64,000 nucleotides of DNA, taken from NCBI GenBank assembly GCA_037447605.1, contig CM074807.1, positions 2,589,429-2,653,428 on the forward strand, written 5' to 3'. Shown here piece by piece: positions 39,901 through 51,798 of the stretch (within the stretch, counting starts at the first letter, position 1; the number at the start of each line of letters is the position of its first letter). Origin of the DNA: Zygnema circumcarinatum. Taxonomy: Eukaryota > Streptophyta > Zygnematophyceae > Zygnematales > Zygnemataceae. The notes under the pieces are model-generated. The model made no database searches. It was not told the DNA's origin and saw only the letters and a list, made by a program, of their open reading frames with translations. Position numbers and translations under genes: made by a program.

Positions 39901-42900
39901 GCCAATAGCAGCCAAACACAAAAATAAGTTGTCTTCAAATGAAGAGTAACTCCTTCAGATTTTGTACCTTTTAAAAAAAGGGCAGCTGTGAAAATTACCT
40001 CTCTGTAGCTGCTCTGCTTCAAGAATTTTACCATCCTTCCAATGGCTTTCTCCGGAAGAATCCGACCAATCGCCACCATGATGCCCACCAGCACTTCTAT
40101 GCACGATGCCACATTTCCTGCGCAGGGGATGATGCCACTGGCCATGCCATCGCCTGTTGATTCAATGTCTGTTGCTAAGGTAGCAGAGCTACTTCCTCTT
40201 GCATCCAAGTCATTGTCGTAGATTCGACTAACTATCTTCCCTGTGACGTCCTCTTCCTCCCCTCCTTCAGGACCCAATTGAAGCCGAGACGATGTTGTTA
40301 GCGACTCCCTTTGCCATTTTGTCAATTTCTCCACTTCTTCGCACAGTCCTTGGAATCTGTCACATGCTAGAGCAAGCAACCTTTCCATAGCCAGTCCTAT
40401 CAAATTCAGCTGTTCTATCAAGGAGCCTTCCTTATCCAACCCCTGCTTCCAGGAGGTGAGAGCTCCAATGAGCCCTTGCACAGCTGCAAGGAGCTGTGTA
40501 TTGAAAAGCTGTAGCACATCGCCACGACGCTGAGGCCGAGCGGCTTGCTTGTGCTGCCTACTTCCTCCTTTCAAAAACTCAGATGCAGCTCCTTGAGTTT
40601 GCACTGTGGTTGAACCTTCAACTGCAGAAGAGTCTCCATCCAGCAGAAAGGTGTTGAGGGCTTGCAGGAGTGCGACCAATTTCTTATAGACGCTTCCGTC
40701 AGGTCCCCAAGACAATGGTGTCGCCCTGCCATTCAACATCAGTCGAATAAAGTAGAAGAGGTCTAAGTTCGTCATGGAGTACAGTTGAAAACTTTCACAT
40801 TGACGCTCGAGTTTTGCGCTGTTCATCAGCAGGATACCGCTCGGAAAGAAAATCCTGCTGAACAAGGGACTTATCAGATCATTATGTTCCGCTCACCTCT
40901 GGGAACTCATACATTGTATCTCACGCAGGCAATGTGCTGCGATGGTGCAAAGATTCAGCAATGGAGGCACTCCAAGCTGAGTGAACATTTTGCCCGCCCT
41001 TCCCATGGTCTCATCGAAAGTCGTTGCAGCTTTGTCAAGCAGCTCTCCTGTCAGTAATTTGGTCGTAGGCGCTCCCCTCGGATGCACTGAAAAATTGGAG
41101 ACCTGCATTAAAATGCCAGCCCCTTCATAAGAGGATGCATGCATAGACAATGCTTGCTTGAACTGCAAATGCTCGCCCTGTTAAGAATGTCTCTGTAAGT
41201 TAGACGTGACCCTAAGGCCCAGGTTTGCTTGCGCTCTGCGTGTTTGCCTGCTCAACATGAGCCATGGAAGGCTGAATGTGCTCTCACTCTGCTCAATTCT
41301 ACTTCACCGCAAGCGGCTAAGAAAACCTCCCCACGCTGAAGGGCCACCAACTCAGCCTCCACAGCTCGTCCCTCTTCGGAAAGCTGTTTTTCCAAGCAAC
41401 GGAAACCCAAGTGTCCAGTCAGCAACCATGAGTGCTGAGTGCGCACGAGTGCCAAACATGTCAAGGAGACAACGGGCCATCACACTATGCTTCTGTTCGG
41501 AATAGCTATGCCTTCAGTTGTAGTTACATTCTCCGGCTCACAATTCAACATAAAGCAACAGTAAGATCATGTCAAGGTCAGACGAGTTCTCACCTCTGCC
41601 CACCACTTGCAATCGTCGACTGCTCTCGACGTAATTGAACTGGGAGGACGGTTGTAAATGATTGCAACAACTGCAGTAGCAATGGTCTGGCAGGACTCAT
41701 GGGTCTGCAATAATGCGTTCAGTGAAACTGAAGCGTCAGGCTGAGCACTTGTGCTAACATGAAACAAACATTGAGCACTGCTAAATATGCAGGACTGAAT
41801 GCTTATCCTATACCTGACGAAATAATTCTACCTACTTTCATTTTGAGCAGATCCAGTCCTTGTGGCTCATCCTACATCATGTGACCAGTCAAGCATTCAA
41901 GTTGACTGTTTCTTGAAGGATTAAAGTGGAGCCATTACAGAAAAAAGCAACCCTAAGCACTCACTTGCCATTGTTGCAGACGCTTGCTATCAGGACCAAG
42001 ATAATTTAAGCATGGGCATCCTTCAGCAAATGAGAGTTGAAGCTCGAGTGCTTACAGTGGGGGCATGAAGCATCCAGCGTAGTAAATGCTCACGAAGGGC
42101 TACGGTATCACCCTGCAATTTCCTTCCACGCCCCAAACAAAGTAAGATGGTCTCCCTGCCCTACGGAAACTTTAATTAAAGCAGCCTAATGAAGAGCGCT
42201 GCCTGAATCGATTCCTTCAAATGCTCGTGCAGATGCTCATACAAAAAGATCATGTGAGATGCTGGGGTTCAAACCTGCTCTTCACTCCTGGAGAGCGTAT
42301 CTGCCACAAAATTCACAGCATTTCTGCACATAGAACAAAAATTGCCGTGTCATGCCTTCTAGCCGCGTGTTAATCCCGACACACACCTCTCCCGAACTAA
42401 GGACTTTGAAAAATTTGAAAGGCAAAGGCCACGCGGACTCAGCTTACATGCTTGGTTGCTCTTTAAAAGCTCGCAAATCCCAAATCGAAGAAGTCGACAC
42501 AGCAGCACCTACTGTTACTAGATCCTGCAGCTCAAGTACAAGTATACTCAATCAGTTTCCTAATCATCCACGTGCAAAAGGCAACTCCAAGTGGACTAGG
42601 TTACCAAGGGAATAACTCCGCATGAGCGCACCTTTGCCGCAATGAAGCCCAGTAGCCCAAGGATTTCATCAACCTACAAAGGAACGCGTCAATCAGTACT
42701 TTAAGAAGCCATCAATCATCACCACAGAGAGGGGGAAAGCTAAAGGCATCGCTTGAGAAGATCAAAATAGGCCCAATGGAAAGAAGTCGTGTACCAATGA
42801 AGGTGTACTGGCGTAAGCAGGGAGGAAATGCAGTAGAGTATTCATGACCTCGAGCCATATGTCCCCCAAGGGCTCCTTCTGCAAGTGAACTCTGAGAGCC

Positions 42901-45900
42901 TTACATCAGATTTGCTTGGAATAGCTGCTAAGCTGAAAAATGCCAAAACGCGGAAAGACTTTAACCTGGGGGGGGGGTCCTTTGGCTGCAAGCTCTGAGG
43001 GCCATATACGAGCCAATTCCTCCAAGCATCTGGCCAATCACCAACAATGGAACGAGAGCTTCCGGAGTTTAATCGATTTTTGGCATTTTACAAGTCTTTC
43101 AAGTGAAAAATCTTTATAACACATACATGGTCAAATCAATCTCCTTTTGCCAGCAGACAACACGAAATAATGTAGCTAGCAATAGGGCTTCAGAGACCTG
43201 ATTTTCCACACGAGGACATCCCGACCGCGTGATGTCGTTCCTTCTGCAGCGCTTCTGAAACATAGAACAAACTTTTCGAGAAGTTACAGAAAGTAAAAAT
43301 ACTTCGCTTGCTTCTTACCTTCACAATAGATTTCTCCAAGCTGCTCTTTGATTTGCTGTTTTAAAAGACAAGCAAACAGGATCGAGATTGACCAAATATT
43401 TTGGTGGCTCAGGAAAGAGGAAGTTGAACCAGTTATGTATGGTTTTGAAAAATGTTAGGCATATTCACTCTGTATTCTTTCCTAATTCAAACAACAACAC
43501 GCATGGCCGCTTTCCTGACGTTATTTATTTCAGCATTGCGATGTTAATTACATGCCTTTCCTATTTTTTTCTCAAGGCTCGAAACTGAACCCTAATGGGC
43601 CATTATCTAGCCCTTGGGAATATTCCCTCCATCACCAATGTCATTTTGGGATCCTTTCCTCCATAACTTGAATTAGGAGCATAATCAGCAGAGCCCTTCC
43701 CCCGCCTTTCTCCATCATTCATTTTGCATGGCAGCAAATGTGTGGCACAAATGCAAATGCTGAACGTTGAAACCAATCACAAACAAGGCATGCTGCACAT
43801 TGATCATAAAGACCCACACTTTAAATCAAAAAAAAAAAAAAAAGGCCAACAAGCAAGTACCTGGAAAGGCTCGAAGACATGGTTTGCAGACAATGTAACA
43901 GGAAGGCGTCAGGCAGCGTAGTGTGATAGTGCCGCAGAAGAAGACAAACCGCTGCAGGCCTGTGCAGACCATCAAATCCAAGTACAGAGCATCCGTTCCT
44001 TACACAGTTATGAGCAGATAGTCCACCGAATCGAACTCATGCAGTTGCAGCAACGTGTTAAACCCGACAAGCTGTTGTCACTCTGATGCAGTGTTAAGAA
44101 GCACACAGATGGACAAAGAACTCACCACAGGCCCTGACAAGCTTCCACGTTTTGGCAAGCCAAGGTTAACACGGACTCATGCTTGCGCCTCTTTGCGGGC
44201 CTTTCATCACTCTCCTTTGCTCCAAAGACACCCTGCAATCTCCAGACTCATAAAGAAGGGGGGCTTGTCTGCAACTGATTAATTTCATGACATACATTAA
44301 ACCACTTCGAAAGTACGTGTCATCTGCAAGGACAGGTCATTTATCTCACGAAAAGCCCATATGAATTTATCGGCCACAGGCAAGAATTTGATGCAGGGGT
44401 TACCGCACCTCTGCTTTGGCAGCCTCGGCCAGCACGAGAGCAGCTAATTCTGCTAGTTGCCGGGGAGCACGAGCGCTACCTTCATCTCTGCAACGAATGG
44501 AAAAGGAGGCCAACTTACAAGACAGCTCTGAATTCACGGCCCAAGATGAGGCCTCTTGTTTCTTGTGATTTGGCGACATCCTGACAAATGCAGGAGGGAA
44601 CAGGAATTCTGATGACGAGAAGTTGGGTATGATTCAGATTGCCACAACTGGCCCAGAAAGGTTGGAATATAGAACCTACCGAAGAAGCGAGCTGCCCAAT
44701 GCCGAGGGAGGGCCGGCCTGGTCGAGTTCGCGCCTAACCAAGGCGAGCAGCTCATTCAGTGCCCCCCCTTCAGCCACCTCCTGAACACCTCTCAGCCGCA
44801 GTTGCAGCCATGCATACAAAACCAGACCTTCCTGCAGAGACCATCCCTCAGGAAATTCAGTCGACAGGTCATTAAACTACTTGAGCACCTAAAGCAAAGG
44901 AGAGAGCATGCGCAGAACTTAAACTACAAGGTCAAAGATGAAGAAGTCGAACACGCTGCTACATATGTAAAGCCTTTAGTTGCTGAGTATACAATGGACA
45001 CTGGCAACTCTCAAAAAGGCTGAGCTGCACCATTCAAGAGATTGTGGCTGCTACTTGAAATGGCTTGGCTGAATTATGCGCAAGATGAAGCAGCAGGTGA
45101 AAGAAAGCAAATTCTGGCAACGTGTCGCAGCAAACTTAAATCTGATAAGAACATCTTTCCAGGAAGAATAGGTAGGAGCAGGCAACAGTTTCAGTCAGGG
45201 AACAATGAAGGCTGGATAAGTGTCTGGCCTTGAGGTCACGGTCACGTGTGGTGAACCACGTACGCGCCATGAAGGCCCTAACACTGCTGTGCAGAGTTCC
45301 AAGTCTTAAGTCCAAATTAAGGCCATCATGAATGAGAAATGCATTAAGGGCAGCAAGCAGCTTGCGTGCGAGTCGCCCTTCATCCCTGCATGTTCGGTAA
45401 AACACATTACATCCAAACCAGGAATGAGTGTTCAAATATATGTCTCATACACCAAGTTAGAAATCCAGGTTCCATATGTCAAAAAGCGAGGCCATTGCAG
45501 AGCCTACGCCTGACGAAACATCCACAAACTATCAACTACACTCGACTGCTGGCTAGAGAACCCCCCATAGCACATCTTTTGGTGTCAGGGTATCACATAC
45601 AGCACCTTAGATTAGTAAACATTTGGCAAAAGCTCTGTAACAAATCCTCTCGAAGAGTTTCTGGAAGATCCCCTGGTCGGTTCTGCAGTAGCATAAGCAG
45701 GTTGACTGCATTCCGAAAAGCTTCTTCGCCCCGCAAATCCTCCGGCTTCCCTTGTACGACCTGCATCTCTAGTCTTTGCAGATGCAGGTGCACAAGATCT
45801 GCCCACAAGTCACAAAAGCATATATTTGCGGCTTCAGGGACATCATGAGCATTGATTCCGTATTCCAACCCCAAGAGAGTCTCCGTGTCCTAGACCCAAA

Positions 45901-48024
45901 TCAGACATGAGATTGAACATTCCATGCTATGTCCAAAAAGATGTAAAGTTTCCACTCGATCCCTATACCATTAAGGTCCTGAGGTTGTCCGGCCACACTC
46001 ACCTCTGTAGATCATTATGCCCATTCGAATACGATATTCCATGACTGGCAACAGTATTCGCAACAGTGAACTGTACTCTGAAGCGAATGAGGGTGTCGCC
46101 TCCATTACATCTAGAATGTGCTGAAACAATGCCTTAACTTTCCTCCTGAGGAATAGGGGCTGACTGAGGCCTGCATAAACAAGCTACCTGTTCTGTCAAT
46201 CAATCACCGCCATCAAGAGCAGCTATCAGCACAGCCTATCCGCACAGCCAGGCTTTGCAGCCTTGGCCGTCTGTGGAACCAGTTAGCTTGGAAAGGTCCT
46301 ATATTCACACCTTTATTCCCCTCCTCTGCCTTTTGCACAAAGAGGCGAAGGGTCTTGGCCAACATGAGTCGAGGAGGGCGGCGTCTGCTGGCAGCTATGT
46401 CCAGTCGAATAGACGAGCAGAGGGCGCTCAAGAGACCAGGCCAAGACACAGCTGGAAGATAAACAAGAAAGGATGCTCAGATAGGCCAGTTCTCAACCAC
46501 ATCATCAGAGGGATAAAAGAAAGAGGAGGACAAATGCCTCGATGAGCTCATGTCTCACTCTTGCATCCATTGTTATCCAGTAAAGGAGATTGCTTCCCCA
46601 GATCGATGACACACGTTCTGGAAATGAAAAAAACGAATTCTTCGCTGCTGTCTTCACAATGGACTCGTGCATGCCGTGAAGAGCAACATCCAATGAGATG
46701 ATTACGTTTCCAATCATCACCAACGTTGCAGTATTGCACTTCTCGCCATCCACACTTCGCCACTTTTTCTAATCAAACTTCAAAATTCTCTTGACATCCG
46801 TCATCCAATCAATTTGAATTATTGTTTTCTCTTCCACAATCAAAGTGGCTAATCAATCACCTTCACTACTTTTGCGTTGGATTTTGACTTGTTCATAGGA
46901 GGTTTTCAAGGTCAGAATGCAGCAATGCTCAGTTCACCTTTTCATACTAACCAAAATTTGTATGTGTTCTAGCTGTGCTCCTTATGGCCTTCTGAGAAAC
47001 TTGACAGCATTTTCTTTCCTGTCGGTAAATGTTATCAAAAGTTCTACCAGTCGGGAGAAGGTTCGATCGTTACCTTTCTAGACATCTTTCGTTAATAAAA
47101 TTTGCAGGCAAAAGTCAAATGTACCTAAGTTTTTGTCGTGAACCATTCCCGATTCAACGTTCAGTTTTGTTGAGGATGGGAGGCTTTCCTTTGACGGATA
47201 GGGTACGGCAATCTGAGCTCTATGAGAGGTTACCAGTTTTTACATTTTTCAAGGTGCCAGTTTAAAGCGTGTGTGTAAAGATTCAGACTGTCTCACGCAA
47301 GTTCGCTGGAGCTTTTTGTCCAGAAGAAAAAATCAAGCGTGGCATTTTGGTCATGCATTAGCAACAGTTGTCACTTCTGCTCCGATGCACTTGTCACTTT
47401 ACAATAACTTCTTGATAGCAGCGATTACTTCTGGCATCCGAATTAGACCATCGTAACGGAGATGCTTATTCGAAGCAAGCCAGCCTCTGTAGTGACTTTG
47501 GGTGGCTGTTGCCTGAAGCTCTCAGGGACATTCTGCACTTACTGGAAATGTGGTCCTCCTCTCGAATTTCAGCTGTCTGTTCATCCAGAAACTGCTGAAA
47601 TCTTGCACCACTTTCAGCAGTGAGGTAACTGAAAAGAACTTTTTGACCTTCCTGCAAAGGATGCGAAAAATCCAACGGTGCGAGGCTGAGCATATTATTT
47701 GTGAGGTTGTACGTTTCACCATTGATTTTTGCAGCACTGATTCGAACCTGCTGCTTTTCTTGAATTTATAAATTCCTTTCACTTTCATCGAACTGTTGAG
47801 TTTAAAGGAATTTTGTGGCTGCAGACAGCTGTTCCGATTCTTCCACGTTCTGTCGAGCTTTAAACATGAGCATTTTTTTCGTGTAAAAGTGCTACGATTC
47901 CACGGCGCGACATTCTTGCAGCTCAATTCTATGTGTCCCGATTATCAAGCCTCACCTCCCGCAGCTTCGCTTTCTCAGAAACGAGCTTCTCACTTAACTC
48001 CTCCAACTCCACCAAAGTCACCAT
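22472..48024 (-). CDS. ATM: ATM serine/threonine protein kinase (PI3K-like), about 25.5 kb
   Basis: ATM senses DNA double-strand breaks through MRE11-RAD50-NBS1 and phosphorylates checkpoint and repair targets in the nucleus. Start at 48024: exon 1 (47956-48024) gives [14 protein letters not shown] then VSEKAKLRE, the TAN motif of ATM/Tel1. Exon 2 is 47543-47651. Near 46310-46450, [19 protein letters not shown] and [14 protein letters not shown] match the plant ATM N-terminus. A single exon of 856 bp lies at 39999-40854. A FAT-domain exon (27925-28079) reads [20 protein letters not shown] and is followed by a [15 protein letters not shown] tail. The C-terminal kinase and FATC exons are resolved separately. 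Dozens of small exons between are visible as minus-strand fragments but I did not phase all of them. No second gene is evident inside. Confidence 0.95.
24724..24770. repeat. (AT)n microsatellite in an ATM kinase intron
   Basis: About 23 AT units inside the 190-bp intron 24617-24806. Confidence 0.97.
34086..34101. repeat. G16 homopolymer within ATM (C16 on the coding strand)
   Basis: On the coding strand it reads C16 then AAAG, followed by a plausible exon ([18 protein letters not shown]). It therefore probably serves as the polypyrimidine tract of an intron whose donor is CAG|GTACGC near 34140. Confidence 0.8.
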
Positions 48025-48991
48025 CGTTTCCAGTCACTATTTACATGTGATCAAGCAATAATCCCTCCCCTCTCATCAATACACACGCTTGCAAGCGCTC
48101 CTACCCTCCCCTTCCCCCATCTGGAAGCCCTCCCTCCTTCCCTCGACCCACACGACTACAGCTCAACTCCGCTCAGCTCAGCTCGACTCAGCTCCGTTGT
48201 TCACTGCCAAAAGCGCCTCCGTCCGTCCGTACGCAAAGTGAGCTGACGCGTCCGTACCTTACTGTACGACGCCGTACAGATCCAGACTTTTTGTTTCCAA
48301 ACCAAACTAAATTTGTAATTTTCTGCCTGTGCGTTTATTAAAGCTCGGGAAGCTCTTTTTTTCCCCGCCCTCCGCCGCCCTTTCCTTTCCCGCGCGCGGC
48401 CTCCGCCCCGCTCCCTCTCTCCCTCTCTCTCCCCCTCCGAGCGAGTTGCAAACCGAACCCGCCCTCCCGCCGGTTTCAAACCCGCGTGGGGCCGCCCGCC
48501 CGCCCGCCAGCCCGTACGGAGTGACGTGGCCGCCGCTCGGCCCTGCTGTCGCGCGTGCGATCCGTCTCCGCAAATGAGAAGGCGCCACGTGGCGGCCTGC
48601 CCCTTCAATCCTGCAGAGCCGTTGCGGGGGGGCAGCCCTGCAGGAGGGGGGAAAGCGCAGGGCCTGCTTGGAAGAAGCGCTGCAATTAGGGCTGGGATTA
48701 GGGCGGGGATTAGGGGTGGGATTAGGGTTAGGTTTGCAGGAAAGCGGGGAGAGAGGAGGGCGTATGGAAGCGGACGAGTAGCAGCAGGACTAGGGTGAAG
48801 GGTCGGGATTTGGAGTGGTTTTGCGCTGTTGGGATTTGGTGCAGGCTGATGAGATTATTGTCATGTAGAAGGGGATGAAGACTATTATTTGTCTTTTCAG
48901 TTGAAGTTCTTAGCTGTGAAGCATTTCAACTCACTCGTTCCATCTTGGCATCGCTCACGCTTGAGATCGTTTTGTCGGCAGTTTTCTCTCG
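48025..48991. promoter_or_regulatory. Divergent promoter of ATM (-) and NF-YB (+)
   Basis: 967 bp. Next to ATM there are GCTCA repeats (48161-48196) and GTAC cores at 48229, 48254, 48264 and 48274, the last three exactly 10 bp apart. A GC-rich middle carries the G-box GCCACGTGGC (48584-48593). A degenerate telomere-like tandem lies at 48685-48732. The NF-YB side is AT-richer. Confidence 0.6.
48685..48732 (+). repeat. Degenerate telomere-like GATTAGGG tandem
   Basis: Four units of about 12 bp around GGGATTAGGG ending in TTAGGGTTAGG. It provides at least four G-runs, so G-quadruplex formation is possible. Confidence 0.8.
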
Positions 48992-50584
48992 ATGGCCGAC
49001 GAGCAGCCTGGCAGTCCGGACTCTCAGCCAGATGAATATGACGGAGAGGGAGGACAGGGCGGGCAAGTCAGGGAGCAAGACCGTTTTTTGCCTATCGCAA
49101 ACATCAGCAGGATAATGAAGAAGGCTCTTCCGGGCAATGCAAAAATTGCCAAGGATGCAAAGGAGACTGTGCAGGAATGCGTTTCAGAGTTTATCAGTTT
49201 TATTACGAGCGAGTATCCACTCCTATTCATTTTTTTTCTTTCTCTTCCTTTGCTCCTTTTGTTCTGGTGGTTTCTTACATCCATTTGAAAGCTGCGGAAG
49301 AGTCAGGCGATTCGGAACTGTGACCGTTATTTAGTATGTCGGTTAAAATGCATGTTAGGTTTCTCAGCCACCACTCCTAAGGCCAGTATGTCCTGACAGT
49401 TTCAACCAGAGCCAGCGATAAATGCCAACGGGAGAAGCGAAAGACGATTAACGGAGATGACTTGCTCTGGGCGATGAGCACTTTAGGTTTTGAAGATTAT
49501 GTGGAGCCATTGAAAGTGTACCTTCACAAATATAGGGAGGTATGTGATGTCCTCGAGTGGATTGATTTTGGGCAGGGGCTTTTATCAACCCTAGGAACCA
49601 CTTTGGACAAAGCCTCTTTGTATGTCCTTGCCTAATGCTGCTTCCGTGTCCGTAAACTCATTCATGTCGTTGAAACTTGGGTCATGCTGTAGCTAAACAG
49701 CGAGCTTTAAGATAAACCGTTGGCTGCTGTCTGAGTAAGTCAGTTTTCAGGCGCTCCTTCCAGCATTTGTTGGTGAGTAGGATAACGGTGCTTTCATTCC
49801 CTCTCTTAGGTCAAGTACCGTCTGGTGCGATTTGTATCCAAATACTGACTTCTGTGGTTGTTTCTCGAACACATCACTTATGGACGACGGCAAACAGACT
49901 GAGGTGCGCTCAAATCCTTTCATTCTGAAACGGCTTCTTTCCGGGTTTGTGTTTTGTAAAGTATCACGAGGGTTATGTGGCTGAGCATGTCCTGGCCTCA
50001 ATGTAATGAATATCCAGGTTACTTGATGTTCAAGTAGCAAACGATCGACACGGAAGACTAGCAGCTGAGGGTTAGTTGGGCATGTTGTATCCTTCAGGGG
50101 GAGAAGGCTTCACTGGCCAAGCAAGGGGGGGATCCTTCTAAGAAGGACGGACCTTCTGCTAGCATGGGTTCCTCTGGACAGGTAATGTGCTGATTCAATT
50201 GTTAACTGCAACGCTCGATGCCAAAACTCCCTTTTTTAGAGAAGTTTTTGCTTATGCGTGTTTCAAGATGGAATAGCTTATCATGGCTCGGTGTTGCTGC
50301 AGATGAATCAGAATGCTGGATACGGTAGCAACATGGGACAGTACATGCAGCAGCAGGTATGTTGGTCTTTTTTTTGTCCTTTTTTAATGCGAACCAATTG
50401 ACAATTGTTTCGCATTGTCTGCGTTATTATTTCGCAAATAGCAAAAAGCAAATAATGTGACTTTTTCAGCTGATGTCAAGTTTTGCTACGTTTAGTTTTT
50501 TTTGCTGGAATTTCTGTTTACTGTGGTCGTTCAGTTGTGAAGGCTGATTGTATGGTGGTATTCCTGCAGCATCCGAGTTGGTGA
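48992..50584 (+). CDS. NF-YB: Nuclear transcription factor Y subunit B (CCAAT-binding)
   Basis: Five exons: 48992-49212, 49410-49539, 50098-50181, 50303-50356 and 50570-50584; phases agree, 167 residues. NF-YB is a histone-fold protein that dimerises with NF-YC and, with NF-YA, binds CCAAT boxes. After an acidic Gly-rich N-terminus (residues 1-25) the histone fold reads [79 protein letters not shown] and LHKYRE. This is nearly the land-plant sequence, and the main reason to call the organism a streptophyte. The tail is Gly/Ser/Gln-rich ([20 protein letters not shown] then MQQQHPSW) and the last exon codes only HPSW. The ATG is the first in frame. Confidence 0.97.
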
Positions 50585-51798
50585 CAGGGACAACAGCTTT
50601 CAATTGCTGTCAAGGCGCCATTTTTGGTCTGCGCCTCACTTGCTGCACTCGCAGCAAAGCTAGCTTGTCTTTTAACTTTCTTCTGCCTTCAATAATGTTT
50701 TAATTCGATGCTGCTGTTTAGCCATTTCCATTTTGCATCCTCTTGTACTGCTTTTGTCTTTAGGAAGGCTGATGGGCGGGCATGTGTCTCGTGACTTCGC
50801 TGGAACTTCTCATTGAATTTATAGCAGACCACGGAAATCTGATGCAAGTGGCACCTGGTCTTTGCTCCTTATCTTTGAATGCATTCAGAAGGTGCACGGG
50901 TGATGGGCTGTTCGCAGATGGGCGACAGACCAACGTAGGAACAACAATAGCGTGTCACGCCTCTTCTTTGAGGAAGAAACGATTGTGCTTTCAACGATAG
51001 GACCACCATGAAGTAGCCATCTAATAAGTAGTCAGGTTCTCTCGTTTTTGCCATGCTCACCCCCTTTTTCTGGTGTATTTGGAGCTTTTTTTTTAAAGAA
51101 AGCCGTAGGGTTAATCTCCGACCTTAGTCGTAGCTTTCCTAAGGTTGTGGAAAGATGCCTTTCCTTAACTGCTAGTGAGGATATAAATTCATCAGCTAAA
51201 CTTTGCCTTTTCAGTTGCCTTAGGTTCAAAGTTGGCTCAAGTGTGAAGTAGGGGTTGGCACATCGATTTGACCGGTGACGCGCTCTCTGCCAGCCAGGAA
51301 GTCAGCCTATACTATGTACAGATTGTGAGAGACAATCAAACCTATAGACGAGGTGCTAGATTTAAGTATTTGGTGGCTTCAAAGACCATCGTCGTATGTG
51401 GCAGTCTGGGTCTGGATGTTTTTACTGATGTTTTTACTGAACATGGCAGATGGACTTCGGCTGGCCTCTAGGTTTTGTCTTTCGAGTGGTGTTGATGTGT
51501 GCGTTTAGGGTTTGGAGGCGATTGGAAGTCAGAGTTCCTTGCTGATTGCACCTGTTTGCAAGGAAGCTCATACTTAAAGCCACAGCAAGCTTTCGGTGTG
51601 AGCCAACCAGGCTACAGTCTGAGAGTCCAACCCACAGAGAAGAAGAAGGAAGACTCAGAATTGGAGCATTGAGTGGGACGACCAACAGGGGAAGGAGACA
51701 CCTCTAAGGAGACAGCCCATTTCGATAGAGAGCCAATAGAGAAACAGTTGGTTGGGCAGCATGCTCCGCTCAAAACGAAGTCGAAATATGTGCCGAGA
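50585..51798. other. Convergent intergenic region between NF-YB and RBM28
   Basis: 1.2 kb of AT-rich sequence between two stop codons. It presumably holds both 3' UTRs. I see no gene, RNA gene or repeat. Confidence 0.7.

Noticed and set aside
47739-47748. GGTTCGAATC on the minus strand, like a tRNA B box
   Set aside because: The flanking bases do not form a T-stem and no acceptor or anticodon arms are found; it lies in an ATM intron.
22472-48024. Possibility that the 25-kb minus-strand region holds more than one gene
   Set aside because: The start shows the ATM TAN motif, the middle FAT-type helices and the end kinase plus FATC; no internal promoter-like GC-rich block was seen.
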